Below are positions 1-9,857 of a stretch of DNA of 20,385 bases, piece by piece. Location of the stretch: NCBI GenBank assembly GCA_000697335.1, contig JNEM01010729.1, positions 1 to 20,385 of the forward strand, read 5' to 3'. The position numbers were made by a program, and so were the translations under genes. The DNA comes from Conidiobolus incongruus B7586 (Eukaryota > Entomophthoromycota > Entomophthoromycetes > Entomophthorales > Conidiobolaceae). Under the pieces are notes generated by a model that saw only the letters and a list, made by a program, of their open reading frames with translations, was not told the origin of the DNA and did no database searches. Every line of letters begins with the position of its first letter. Position 1 is the first letter of the stretch.

Positions 1-2900
1 AAGATTTTAATAGATAAAATTAACTTTCTTTATTAATAAATTACTTATTATATATATTTGTATTTTTTCATTTTGATTATATTAATATTTTAACAACAAA
101 TAACTGAAAATTAAATAACATATAGGCTTAAATATTTTAATAATTATATCAAAGTGAGTTATAATTACTAAAATTAGTTTATATTATTATAAATTTTATT
201 TTTGTTTGATAATTAAATACCATTATTTATTAATAATAGATATAAGTTAATATTCCATTGACAAGAAAAAATAAAAGTGATTTAATTAAAATTATAATAT
301 ATAAAATAAATATAAAAGCAGATATTAATAAATGGAATATTATTATATTTATTTAAATATTTAAGTAATATATTGTTAATTATAACTAAAATAATGACAT
401 AGATAGAGTGTTAAATATTTTTTCTAAAATAATATTTATATTTAGTATAAAAAATTAATTAAAAAAATATTATTTTACATCTTAATAGCCATGTACATAA
501 AGCTATAAGCTTATATAATTTGGTTTTTTAAAAAACTGTTTTATTTCCAAATCCTCGGTTATTGTGAAATGCAAGTATCTCTTATTTGTTTTTAGTTGAT
601 TAAATTGAATGTACGGAACAATATTTCATGGCATTTGTAAATCATGCTTAATAATAATGATGGATATTAATATGATTTAATAACTCAGAAAATGCCTTAA
701 TACAAATAGTAAAACAATATAATTCTTATACCAGTTAAATATGTTTATTATATGTTTAAGCATGAATTGTGAATAATAATAATAATAATAATGAGAAATT
801 CATAATGATAACCTTGGATCCTAGGAATAATAGTGATACTTAAAAGAGTAGAAGAATGAAATCACGTTTATTAATACAAATAGGGTAATTTTTTAAAGAA
901 ATTTGTTTAAATTTGATTCAAGTACAAATTTTCAAATTCAAATATAATATTGAAATAAATTTGAAAACTAGTCTCTTAACAAAAGTGAATTTCAATTTAA
1001 AAATTAAATGGTGTATATTAAGTATAAACTGTATAGAATAGTGAAGTAAAGTATTTCGATATTGCATTATATTGTGAAAAAGGACAAAAATATTAATTGT
1101 TATAGTGTTTTTAGCTTTCATTAACTTTTTATATTTTATTAGCAAAACTTCGGAATATACAAACTTATGATATGATAGTTTTTCAATTGAAAATATAATA
1201 AGTAAGATCATATATCTATAATCAAAATTTTGATTTAACGAATAATAGGCATCTGGATCTAGAGTTAAAATGGCATTGAATAACCAAAATATAATATAAT
1301 GGATTCAAGAAATAATATCCAATAATCGATTTACAAATATGTTCGAATTGCAAATAAAAACTTGAGTTTATCTGGTTTGAGCAATAATACGAATATAATA
1401 AATCAAGATAATTAGACCAATTCGAGATATAATAATACTGGTTCAAAAACTTGGTATATAAACATGATGATCAATAATAACTGAATCATAAATTAGGAAA
1501 TTAAAGTCAATCCAAAAGTTAAAAAAATTATGATGAAAATTAAATAAATTGTACAGAATGGAACTAAATAATTATCATTTCCTAATTAGATTTTCCTCTG
1601 AGCTTTTGAGTAAAATGCATCATCTTATATTCAGCTATAAAATTAATTAATATATTTAATTAAATATATTTGATAATACAAAACTTTATAATATATTTTT
1701 TCATTTAATATATTATTTAAAGTTATTTATAAGTAAATTTTAGTAATGACTAAATAATTTACAAAATTATTAGCTCAATTCAAATTCATCAATAATTGTA
1801 AAAAAATAAAAATAAGATTAATTAGGCAAATTTTGCATTATATTAAAAAATATATAATGGATTAATTGATTAAACATTAATAAGTACCAGACATGTAAGC
1901 ATGCTAAAATGCCTAAAAATAACTTGATGAACTAATGAGTTATAATTTGATTCAACTGACCAAAAATTCAAAATGCAATTAACTTATAATATTCAACTCT
2001 ATCCATAAGAAACGGAGAAGGACAAAAGAGGAATTTATTTTCAAAATTATGTAATTGGCTCAATTATGGGTCAACATGCTGATTAAAATTTAATTTATTT
2101 AAAAAAAATTCAACCTTGGTTTGAATGATTATAAACTTTAACAATTATATATTGATTATATCAGTTATAGAGAATTAATGAATATGAATTAATTACTTAA
2201 TGTTAATTTTGAATTTCATTTTTGATGAGTTCTGATATATTTTATATGATTATAAATTTTCTATCATGTGATTTATATAAACAAATTCGAATTTGAATTG
2301 TTTAAATTCAAAATATTAAAAAACTTGAAATTGGTAGAATAGTGCAAATTTTTTATCAAAACTTCCCAAGTAAGCAAGTCGGAAAATGAATAAATATTCA
2401 GTGCATTTCAGGAGGCTCTTTGTGACTAGTACACGAGGTTTACTTGTAAATAAATAGAGTAATTTATAAATTAATATTACTAAGTCATGATGGGATTTAT
2501 AAAAGTATAACATTTTTTATATTAATATTGCGTTTCAATATATAATATATATTATGAATCTAAATGTGAAATTTAAACTCAATTAATAAAAGGTAAAATT
2601 TTAAAATTAGTAATTACAAAGAGCTTCGAAAATCATAATAATTATAAGGGTATGAATTTTGGAAATAAATGAAAATAAATAAAGAATAATGTGACAATAG
2701 AATGTGATAACAACTGAATTTATAAGAGAATTTGGCTAAATATTTACATTAAGTTATTCCACAAAATATGAAAGATATGGAATATTGAATAATAATTTTT
2801 AATATTAAACTGCAATTAATATCCAATAAATAGACTATATGAGGAGATAAAAGAGCCGCTATTTTTCACATGATGTGGAGACAATAAACAAAATAATAAT
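1..2900. other. AT-rich spacer, no gene recognised
   Basis: The sequence is overwhelmingly A and T in short homopolymer runs. The few open frames here (for example on the minus strand near 918-1211, 1222-1446 and 2316-2513) are built of Phe, Tyr, Ile, Leu, Asn and Lys as expected by chance, and show no motif, no partner exons and no coding-like composition. A small AAT-repeat tract lies at 772-792. A few slightly more balanced patches (around 540-660, 1560-1630 and 1980-2070) could be remnants of old mobile DNA, but none could be identified. Confidence 0.7.
772..792. repeat. (AAT)n microsatellite
   Basis: About seven tandem AAT units are visible, in spacer DNA with no gene nearby. Confidence 0.85.
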
Positions 2901-2929
2901 AAAGACAACTGACAAATGAATGAGTTAGA

Positions 2930-3257
2930 ATTGGATACAAAAACTGATCAAATTCGAAATGGAGAGTGACTTTGATTGGATAATCTTAGAAGAGGATTAA
3001 TGGATTTTAATTAAAATCGACATTGTTAAACAGAGAATTCAATTTCAATTTTGCTGAATTGCAGAATCCGAAGATATCAAAGCACATAAATTAATAATGA
3101 AACTATCGAGTATTAATCAATTGAGAAGAAATGCATATACTAAATGTAGTATGAATGAGGCATTCATGAGAGACGGTGGAATGCTGTCTTATAGCAATGG
3201 GAACGAATCAATTAAAGAATTTTGTGAAACTTGCCATTTAGGAAATGCAGATGGATA
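2930..3257 (+). mobile_element. Decayed Ty1/Copia-like pol fragment (fossil)
   Basis: This stretch is less AT-rich than its surroundings and looks like former coding DNA. Near its right end, at about 3150-3257, a translated piece reads like the region just before a Copia integrase: a Met-Asn-Glu-Ala segment where a GH-rich motif is expected, a G-G-M-L turn, then F-C-E-T-C-x-L-G with the paired cysteines encoded at 3223 and 3232. In the family this C-x2-C belongs to the zinc-binding region at the N-terminus of integrase. No long terminal repeats, reverse transcriptase or RNase H were recognised. The element is clearly broken, has several breaks in this short span, and looks old. The family call rests on one short motif and remains tentative. 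Confidence 0.35.
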
Positions 3258-3505
3258 AGGCTGTCAATTTTACTAACGGGTATTAGTTAAAAATGTGATT
3301 TGGCGTTAATTCAACTTATTTTGATCAAGTTTATTCGTATTTGTGTAATTTGGACATTGAGGAGAAAGGAGATAGAAAATAATTTTATCTTTGTACTTTT
3401 GTTCAATTTCAAATTGCCATTAATTTCAAAACAACAATCTATTACACTGTATCTATCTCTCAATCCTATTTATCATCTTCAATCTGTATCTATCATCAGT
3501 TGAAG

Positions 3506-3601
3506 GTATTATCTATTAATATCTATTTAACGAACTGGTTATCGTTATTTGGTTTTTATTATTATCGGGTAAAACAGCCCAAATATCACACATCTACTTA
3601 G
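3506..3601 (+). other. Possible 5'-UTR intron of the LRR-RhoGEF gene
   Basis: A GTATTA donor follows AAG at 3503-3505, and a CTACTTAG acceptor ends at 3601, ten bases before the start codon. The 96-nt span lies in leader sequence: an in-frame TAG at 3606-3608 lies between the acceptor and the ATG, so splicing would not extend the protein. The acceptor resembles the coding intron that follows (TTACTTAG). This is an inference from splice consensus only. Confidence 0.35.
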
Positions 3602-3611
3602 AATATAGGAT

Positions 3612-6513
3612 ATGTTAACCTGCGAATCACAACGAACAACTCAAAATATTGACTATACTACATTTGATATGGATTCAACAAATCTACCACCTATTAATAC
3701 TGATTTGGATATGGATTATTCAGATAATTATGATGACTATGATTATTCAGATAGCACTTATGTGGATTATTCTAATAGTCAATTAGAATATCTTCCTCAA
3801 TTCGAAGGAGGTAAATTAAATTCTTTTAATTTTCATTATTTATATTTAATTCAATTTTATCCTTTACTTAGTTATAACTCATTTACGACTTGATAACAAT
3901 ATACTGACCAAGGTTCAAACTCTTCAATTACCATATTTTAATCAATTAGTTGTTTTAGATCTATCTTATAACCAAATAGAAGACTTACCTCTCCATCTCA
4001 GTTCCATGACTGGCCTTAAAGAACTCTATTTAAACAATAACTTACTTACACAATTACCCGATTCAATAGGTTGCCTAACCGAACTTGAAATACTAGATGT
4101 AAGTTGTAATAGACTTAAACATATTAGTAATGAAGTTAGAAAATTAGTCAATTTACATCATTTGGATCTACGACATAATCAATTACAATGTCTACCATAT
4201 AGTTTGGGTTGTTTAGAAGCTAAATTATTCACAATATTGGTTGATGATAATCCTTTTGAGCCTACTTTTTATACACTAGTAGAGCCAATACTTTGTTCAA
4301 AGCCCAATTCACACACTTTAGGTCCACGTACCAGGTCGAGTGATAATGTCAAGATAAATCGTTGGCAAATGATCAGGAAAGCTGTTAAGAAAGGTCTTCA
4401 CACAAACACTTCCAATTCTCCCCGCTCTCCTTTATCACCATCTATTACACCTGATTCTCCAATTAAAACCTCATTTGATTTTGGTCAAATAGGTACTCAG
4501 TTAAGAAAAATCAGTATAAGCGGTGGTAGTAGCAGTAGCTCTCCACAAGGAGACGAGAAATCCCTTGCATCTAAGATCGAGCCTAAATTTTCGCATAAAA
4601 TTCGTCAACTAGGTCACAGTTTGAGTTCTGGAAATTTGAAGGCGAATTTTAATAATACTCCTCCTCCTGTCATTCCTGCCAAAAACCCTAACAGAGCGCA
4701 AACGAAAAAATTAACAATAGATTCTCCTGTGATATCTACCTCTAATTTTGATAATCGAAAATGTCATACAATGGATGGTCTTATATTTATGACCCCTGGT
4801 GCTACTAATAGCAATGCTCAAGATTATCTTAACTCTCGGCCCACGACTAAAAAGGTTCAATCTGCGGGGAATAGTGGGTCCCCTCCTGAGTTTTCCCCTA
4901 CCACCCCGGAATTACTTCATCGAACTTCTCATTCTAGTGAACTCACTCATACTTCTCGTTCATCTTATGATTCCACTTCTCCACATGAGAGCTTCGGTGA
5001 CTCTAGTTCAATTCCATTTCCATTATCAGCTTCTCAGTCAGCTCCCCCACTTTCGCACAATTCCCCAGATACACCGCAATATTCGCCCAGTCATCTTCCT
5101 CCATCCCATCAATGGTTGAAACTACCTGTTAACCTTCCATCTTCAAGCATTGTCCTTTCTTTCTTAAGGCAACTTGCTGATATTTGGGATCTGAGCCCAA
5201 GTTCATCGGAGCATGATTTGATTAGGAATAAGCGCCGAATTGCTAAAACCAATACAGTGATATCGACTGACGAAGAAATCGATTCACCTATCTCTGGTGC
5301 AAAGCATGATGAACAAAGGAGAATGAACATTATGAAGGAGATTTTGGCAACTGAAGAGACTTATGTTGAATCTCTACAAGGCGTTGTAGATATATATATC
5401 AAACCCGCACAAGAGAAGAATATATTTTCTCCAGACGAAATGAGGATTATGTTTTCTAAAATTGAATCCGTCCTCTCATTACATTCACAAGTATTTCTTC
5501 CAGAATTTAGATCTGCAATGCGTCAACCAGATCCACCCATAGGTCAAGTATTCCAAAATTATACCGCATTCATGAAGATGTACTCTATGTATGTTAATGA
5601 CTTTGATCAAAGCAACCAAGAAGTTGAAAGACTTCAAGCTCTCGGAAAAACTAAGAAGAAAATTAAGCAATACTTTGATAATGCCAAGCTTCATCCCAAG
5701 CATAGTCAATTAAATCTACAGGGATATTTACTTTTACCCGTGCAGAGAATTCCAAGATACAAGCTTTTACTTCAAGATCTTCTAAAGTTCACAGATGAAT
5801 CACATCCTGATCATACCCACCTCAAATTCGCTCTACAGGAAATATCTAAGCTTGCTGATGAAATCAATGAGCGTAAAAGGGACAAGGAAAGTCATGATAA
5901 AGTTCTTTCGATTCAAAATAGGATTAAGAACCATTTTCATGATGTTGGTCTTGTAGAGCCACATAGAAAATTCATTAAAGAAGGTAGCTTATATCTTGTC
6001 AAGACTGTCACTCTTAAAACACGTAATCCTTTAAATATCAGTCAACCATCTACAATCTCTTTACCGACCACGCCGATGTCAAACAATCATCATATTCCAT
6101 CTCATTCCACTCGTACTTCTACTCCAATTGCCAAATCCACTACCAGTCCTATATTCAGCTACCATAGCTTCAATATGGGTTATGTGCTACGCGAAACTCA
6201 AAATCAGCAGTCTCATAATAGTCGTAATGGGGATCATCATTCTATTTCCTCACCACCCTCACACTCACTTCAAGTGAGTTTGATTGAGCAGACATTTACA
6301 TTCATCTTATTTAATGACATCATGATCAAATGCAGATCTTTTCCTAATGGGCAGCTTGAATTAACTAAGATCCTTCACTTGGGTACCAAGCTTTATCCTG
6401 CTAAATTAACCGGTGATAACGAACTTCGAGTCGTTGACGACTCTAAAATATATTATTTCAGTGGCGAAAAGGATACATTAATCAAATGGGCTCAAGCTAT
6501 TAATGGACGATGA
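3612..6513 (+). CDS. LRR-DH-PH Rho guanine-nucleotide exchange factor (2 exons)
   Basis: Exons are 3612-3810 and 3872-6513, giving 946 aa; the 61-nt intron has a GTAAAT donor and TTACTTAG acceptor. An in-frame TAG just upstream at 3606-3608 supports the ATG. Order of parts: an acidic Asp/Tyr-rich N-terminus (1-66); five to six leucine-rich repeats (about 68-197) with LxxLxLxxNxL spacing; a long Ser/Thr/Pro linker with many SP/TP sites and a basic patch at 230-242; a DH domain (about 551-736) whose CR3 signature LLLPVQRIPRY sits at 686-696; and a PH domain (about 768-946) ending with the conserved helix Trp939. DH domains catalyse GDP release from Rho-family GTPases, and the PH domain usually tunes this or binds membrane lipid. 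The PH domain is split by a low-complexity insert at about 780-868. The target GTPase cannot be read from the sequence. The LRR block probably localises the protein. No close named fungal orthologue is recognised. Confidence 0.94.
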
Positions 6514-6555
6514 TACCCTTTTATTTTTCATCAACTCAATTATTCAATACCTTTA

Positions 6556-6591
6556 TTCCTTCCTTCCTTCCTTCCTTCCATCCATCCATCA
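6556..6591 (+). repeat. (TTCC)n/(ATCC)n microsatellite in the 3'-UTR
   Basis: Six TTCC units pass into about three ATCC units, 43 bases after the stop codon of the LRR-RhoGEF gene and before its likely poly(A) signal. It would be transcribed as a pyrimidine-rich 3'-UTR tract. Confidence 0.85.
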
Positions 6592-6676
6592 TTCCAAAAT
6601 CACATATAATTTAAGACCCTTCTAATAGTTTTGTAATTATTTTTATTATTTTGTCATTTTGATCCTAGATTTGATC

Positions 6677-6682
6677 AATAAA
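6677..6682 (+). terminator. Probable poly(A) signal of the LRR-RhoGEF gene
   Basis: The first AATAAA lies about 165 bases beyond the stop codon, followed by T-rich sequence. In such AT-rich DNA the hexamer is common, so support is positional. Confidence 0.45.
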
Positions 6683-7105
6683 TATTTTCATATGCTATCA
6701 TTTCATTCAATTAATATTTCTTTTAAAAAAAAGTTGATGCATACTCATATAAAATATTATATCTTTGAAATTTTATAAAATCCAGTTGACAAACATATTA
6801 AAGGTTGAATACAATATCATATTTGATCTTGAAAATGTAATTCAATTGGGTTTGTATGATGTTATACTCTTAATTCGCTCAATATTTTAATTAAATTTAC
6901 ACCTCTAAATTTTATCATTTATTTTTTTCTAAATACACCTATACTAATCAATTATATATTTCTGATATTTAATCATATATAACTTAATAATTTTTGAATT
7001 AAAAATTATAATATAATATTATTTTATAGAGAAAAAATAAAGAATTAAACTTTTTTTTAGATTATAAATTATGAATTTTAAAAATTATAAAAAAAATTTA
7101 AGAGC

Positions 7106-7129
7106 ATATATATATATATATATATATAT
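7106..7129. repeat. (AT)12 microsatellite
   Basis: Twelve uninterrupted AT units in spacer DNA. Confidence 0.9.
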
Positions 7130-7770
7130 GAAAAATAAATTATTTTATTTTAATTAAATAAAATAATAATTTTTATTAAAGTATAAAACTATAATATTAA
7201 ATAATATTGTCATTAAAAAAATTAATTTTAGATATAGTATAATATAATATAACGATAAGTGTTATTTAATGATCATGTATTTTTCACTTTATTCATATTA
7301 ATTCATATTGATCAATATATTATTAATTTTATATTTAAAAAATCAACAGAAATGTAATTTGGCAAAAAAAATTAAATTAATCAGTTATCTTATCTAAAAT
7401 ATTTTAAATATATGAATTAATTTAAATTAATTAAATTAATTATTTTATAATTATATTTATAATTAATCTTTAATTCTTATAATAATTATTTTATACTTAT
7501 TTTAAGTATAAACGAAACAATAATTTTTTATAATATTGCTAATTTTATATTAAAAAAATCTAAAGTAATAATATTATTTCTTTACTTTTAAAGGATTTAA
7601 TATTGTTTGTTTAGTAATATAAAACATTAAAATGATAAATATTAGATAAATATCAAGTTATTGACAATATTATCAATTATCAATGGGACAACGGATGAAA
7701 AAAGATTGATGCTGGACAACCTATAGATTATTTTGTTAAGGTATGAATAATAATTCCGAACATTGTTCAC

Positions 7771-7786
7771 AAGATCATATGATCTT
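7771..7786. repeat. 16-bp perfect palindrome
   Basis: AAGATCATATGATCTT equals its own reverse complement. It lies in a gene-free stretch about 1.45 kb before PTPS, and no function is assigned. Confidence 0.8.
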
Positions 7787-9052
7787 TGGATAGTTAGAAT
7801 AGTAATGTAATCATCAATTCAGTACTTGAATTTATTGTTCATATTTATAACATCATTGTAAGTATTTGATAATTTTATCAAATAATGGTAAAATATAGAC
7901 AAAACTATTTTAAAAACAATTTCATTTTTCAATGCAATTTAATAATATTCTATTCCTTAATATTAATTTTAATTTAACTATTACCCAATTTAATTAATAT
8001 TTTAGAACATATTTTTGAAATCATAATTGTCATATTCATAAAAGAATCATTTGATTAATAATCATCAATATTGATAGAGTGTTTTGGATGATAAATAGTA
8101 TGTAATATAATCCGCTAATGCTTAATGGGTTTACAACAATTCAACTATATCAATCTATATCAACATCAATTGTTAAATCAGATAATATCAACTTTAAATG
8201 CAGCTTTATCTGTTTATCATAGAATGCTAACTTTTCACATATATATGCCTCCATCATAGTGTACCATTGTAGACTTAAATTGTTTTAGTTGAATATATTA
8301 ATGAACATATATAGTTCATTCTTAAATATGGTTATCTAAATTTAATTCAAATTTACAATAAATCAATTTGGCTTATATAATTGTTCAGTCTTATCTGGAA
8401 CCATTTATATTCAATCAATATAGCAACTTTATTTTCAGTTGCTTATCAAAAATATTAAATTACAATCATAAAGCATGTCATACATCCAAGGATATACAAA
8501 ATACATATTATATGTATATATTTGATACAAGACTTGATTATTATAATGAATTAAACCAAATTTTTGCATTATAAAATTCATGAATATTTTATAGATTTCT
8601 AATATTTATTATTTAATATTCTAATATAAAGACTAATAACTATAATATTCAATATTAATAAATTTAAAACTTTATTAAATTTAGATATTTAATACTAATA
8701 TTATAAAATAAATTAATTATAATTTGAAATACTAGTTTTAAAAAGAATATGTAGGAATGACTTAGGATGAATAATTGAATAATTTTTCAAAATGATAATT
8801 TACTAAATATTTTAAATTATAAGAAATTTGAGTTATTACTATAAAAATGTATGATTAATATAGACTTAATGAGGTTATCTGATTGGTTGGCTAAATAATT
8901 GGAGATATAACACAATTATTACTATAGTTATTATGCTTATTTCAAGAATCATAAAATTAAATACATGTTTTGATAATATTGATAGAAGTATTTAATTACT
9001 TTTCAATTGTAAAATTTTAAATAAATTTAAATTAGAGTATAATTAATTTTAA

Positions 9053-9075
9053 TGTGGTCGCTCCGGAAATACGCC
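9053..9075. promoter_or_regulatory. GC-rich island upstream of PTPS, candidate factor-binding site
   Basis: A stretch of about 23 bases with GGTCG, the palindromic core TCCGGA and ACGCC interrupts almost pure A/T sequence, 157-179 bases before the PTPS start codon. A compact GC island at this distance suits a promoter element, since CGG-type cores are bound by several fungal factor families. The factor is unknown and the role is inferred. Confidence 0.35.
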
Positions 9076-9231
9076 AAAATTAATCAATTAAATTTTAAAT
9101 AAAAGTGGATAAAATTCGGAATGATTAAAATTTAGATTTATAATATATTTAAAATAATGATTATTTAGTATCTTTTTTAAATAGATTGACAAACTAAATA
9201 CTACTTGTAATATTACTACTATTAAATTAAT

Positions 9232-9837
9232 ATGCCAATTGGTTATGTTTCAAGAACTGAACACTTTTCAGCTGCACACAGATTACACTCAAATAAATTA
9301 AGCGCTGAAGAAAATAAGCTAATATTTGGCAAATGTAATGGTATTAATTCACATGGCCATAATTATAAAGTTGAAGTAACAGTCAAAGGAGAGGTACCTT
9401 AACCTATTGTTTTACCTTATACTGAACACATATATATTGAACAGTAAAATATTTAGATTGATCCTACTACTGGTATGATTTTAAATATTACTGACCTTAA
9501 AAGATGGATACAAAAAGAAATTATAGAAGTTTTAGATCATAAGAACTTGGTATTATAATTTTATTTAATATTTTTTTTTTATTTTTACTAAATACATTTT
9601 ATAGGATAAAGATGTAGAATATTTTTCAGATATTACGAGGTATATTAAATTTATTTCATCTTTTTAAATTAAATATTTATATATTTTATATTTAGTACTG
9701 CTGAAAATATTGCTGTGTTTATATGGACTAAACTAAATCCATTAATTGAAGCTGACAGTAGTAATGCCAAACTTCATGAAATCAAATTATATGAAACCGA
9801 TCAAAATGTAGTTATATTTCGTGGTGAAGGTCTTTAA
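9232..9837 (+). CDS. PTPS: 6-pyruvoyltetrahydropterin synthase (4 exons)
   Basis: Exons 9232-9393, 9457-9549, 9605-9639 and 9696-9837 join to 143 aa, the usual size (rat enzyme 144). Introns are 63, 55 and 56 nt with GTACCT, GTATTA and GTATAT donors and TTTAG/ATAG acceptors; intron 2 carries a TACTAAA branch-like site. The enzyme converts 7,8-dihydroneopterin triphosphate to 6-pyruvoyltetrahydropterin, the second step of tetrahydrobiopterin synthesis, in the cytosol. Zinc-binding histidines are His16 (FSAAHRL), His41 and His43 (HGHNY); the catalytic Cys35 lies in FGKCN; the Asp81-His82 pair is in LDHKNL; and the terminal FRGE carries Glu141, matching the pterin-anchoring glutamate. All key residues are present, so an active enzyme is expected. 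Most Dikarya lack this pathway while Mortierella-type fungi have it, which fits an early-diverging host. Product is very secure; exon edges are supported by family alignment. Confidence 0.95.
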
Positions 9838-9844
9838 AAATATA

Positions 9845-9857
9845 AATAAATTTTATT
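9845..9857. terminator. Back-to-back poly(A) signals between PTPS and Jac1
   Basis: A plus-strand AATAAA at 9845-9850 lies just after the PTPS stop. A minus-strand AATAAA at 9852-9857 (TTTATT as read on +) overlaps the Jac1 stop codon. The two convergent genes probably share this 18-bp gap as a bidirectional 3' end, with 3'-UTRs running into each other's coding strand. Confidence 0.45.

Larger units (their letters stand above)
6690..9050. other. AT-rich spacer, no gene recognised
   Basis: Nothing coding was found on either strand by looking for motifs or for short exons with splice sites. It holds a 24-bp AT dinucleotide tract at 7106-7129, a 16-bp perfect palindrome at 7771-7786 and slightly more balanced patches near 7680-7800 and 8090-8290 that could be remnants of older sequence. 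An open frame near 8368-8574 has no ATG at its start and no recognisable content. Confidence 0.65.

Noticed and set aside
918-1446. Two neighbouring minus-strand open frames of 74-97 codons
   Set aside because: The residues are the Phe/Tyr/Ile/Leu/Asn/Lys mix expected from AT-rich DNA, with no motif, signal peptide or exon partner.
2316-2513. Minus-strand open frame of 65 codons
   Set aside because: No recognisable content or coding-like composition.
3300-3503. Plus-strand open frame of 67 codons just before the LRR-RhoGEF gene
   Set aside because: It does not begin with ATG, ends before the possible leader intron, lies in another frame from the gene, and looks like leader or spacer sequence.
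8368-8574. Plus-strand open frame of 68 codons
   Set aside because: It opens on TTG rather than ATG, has random-looking content and no splice partner.
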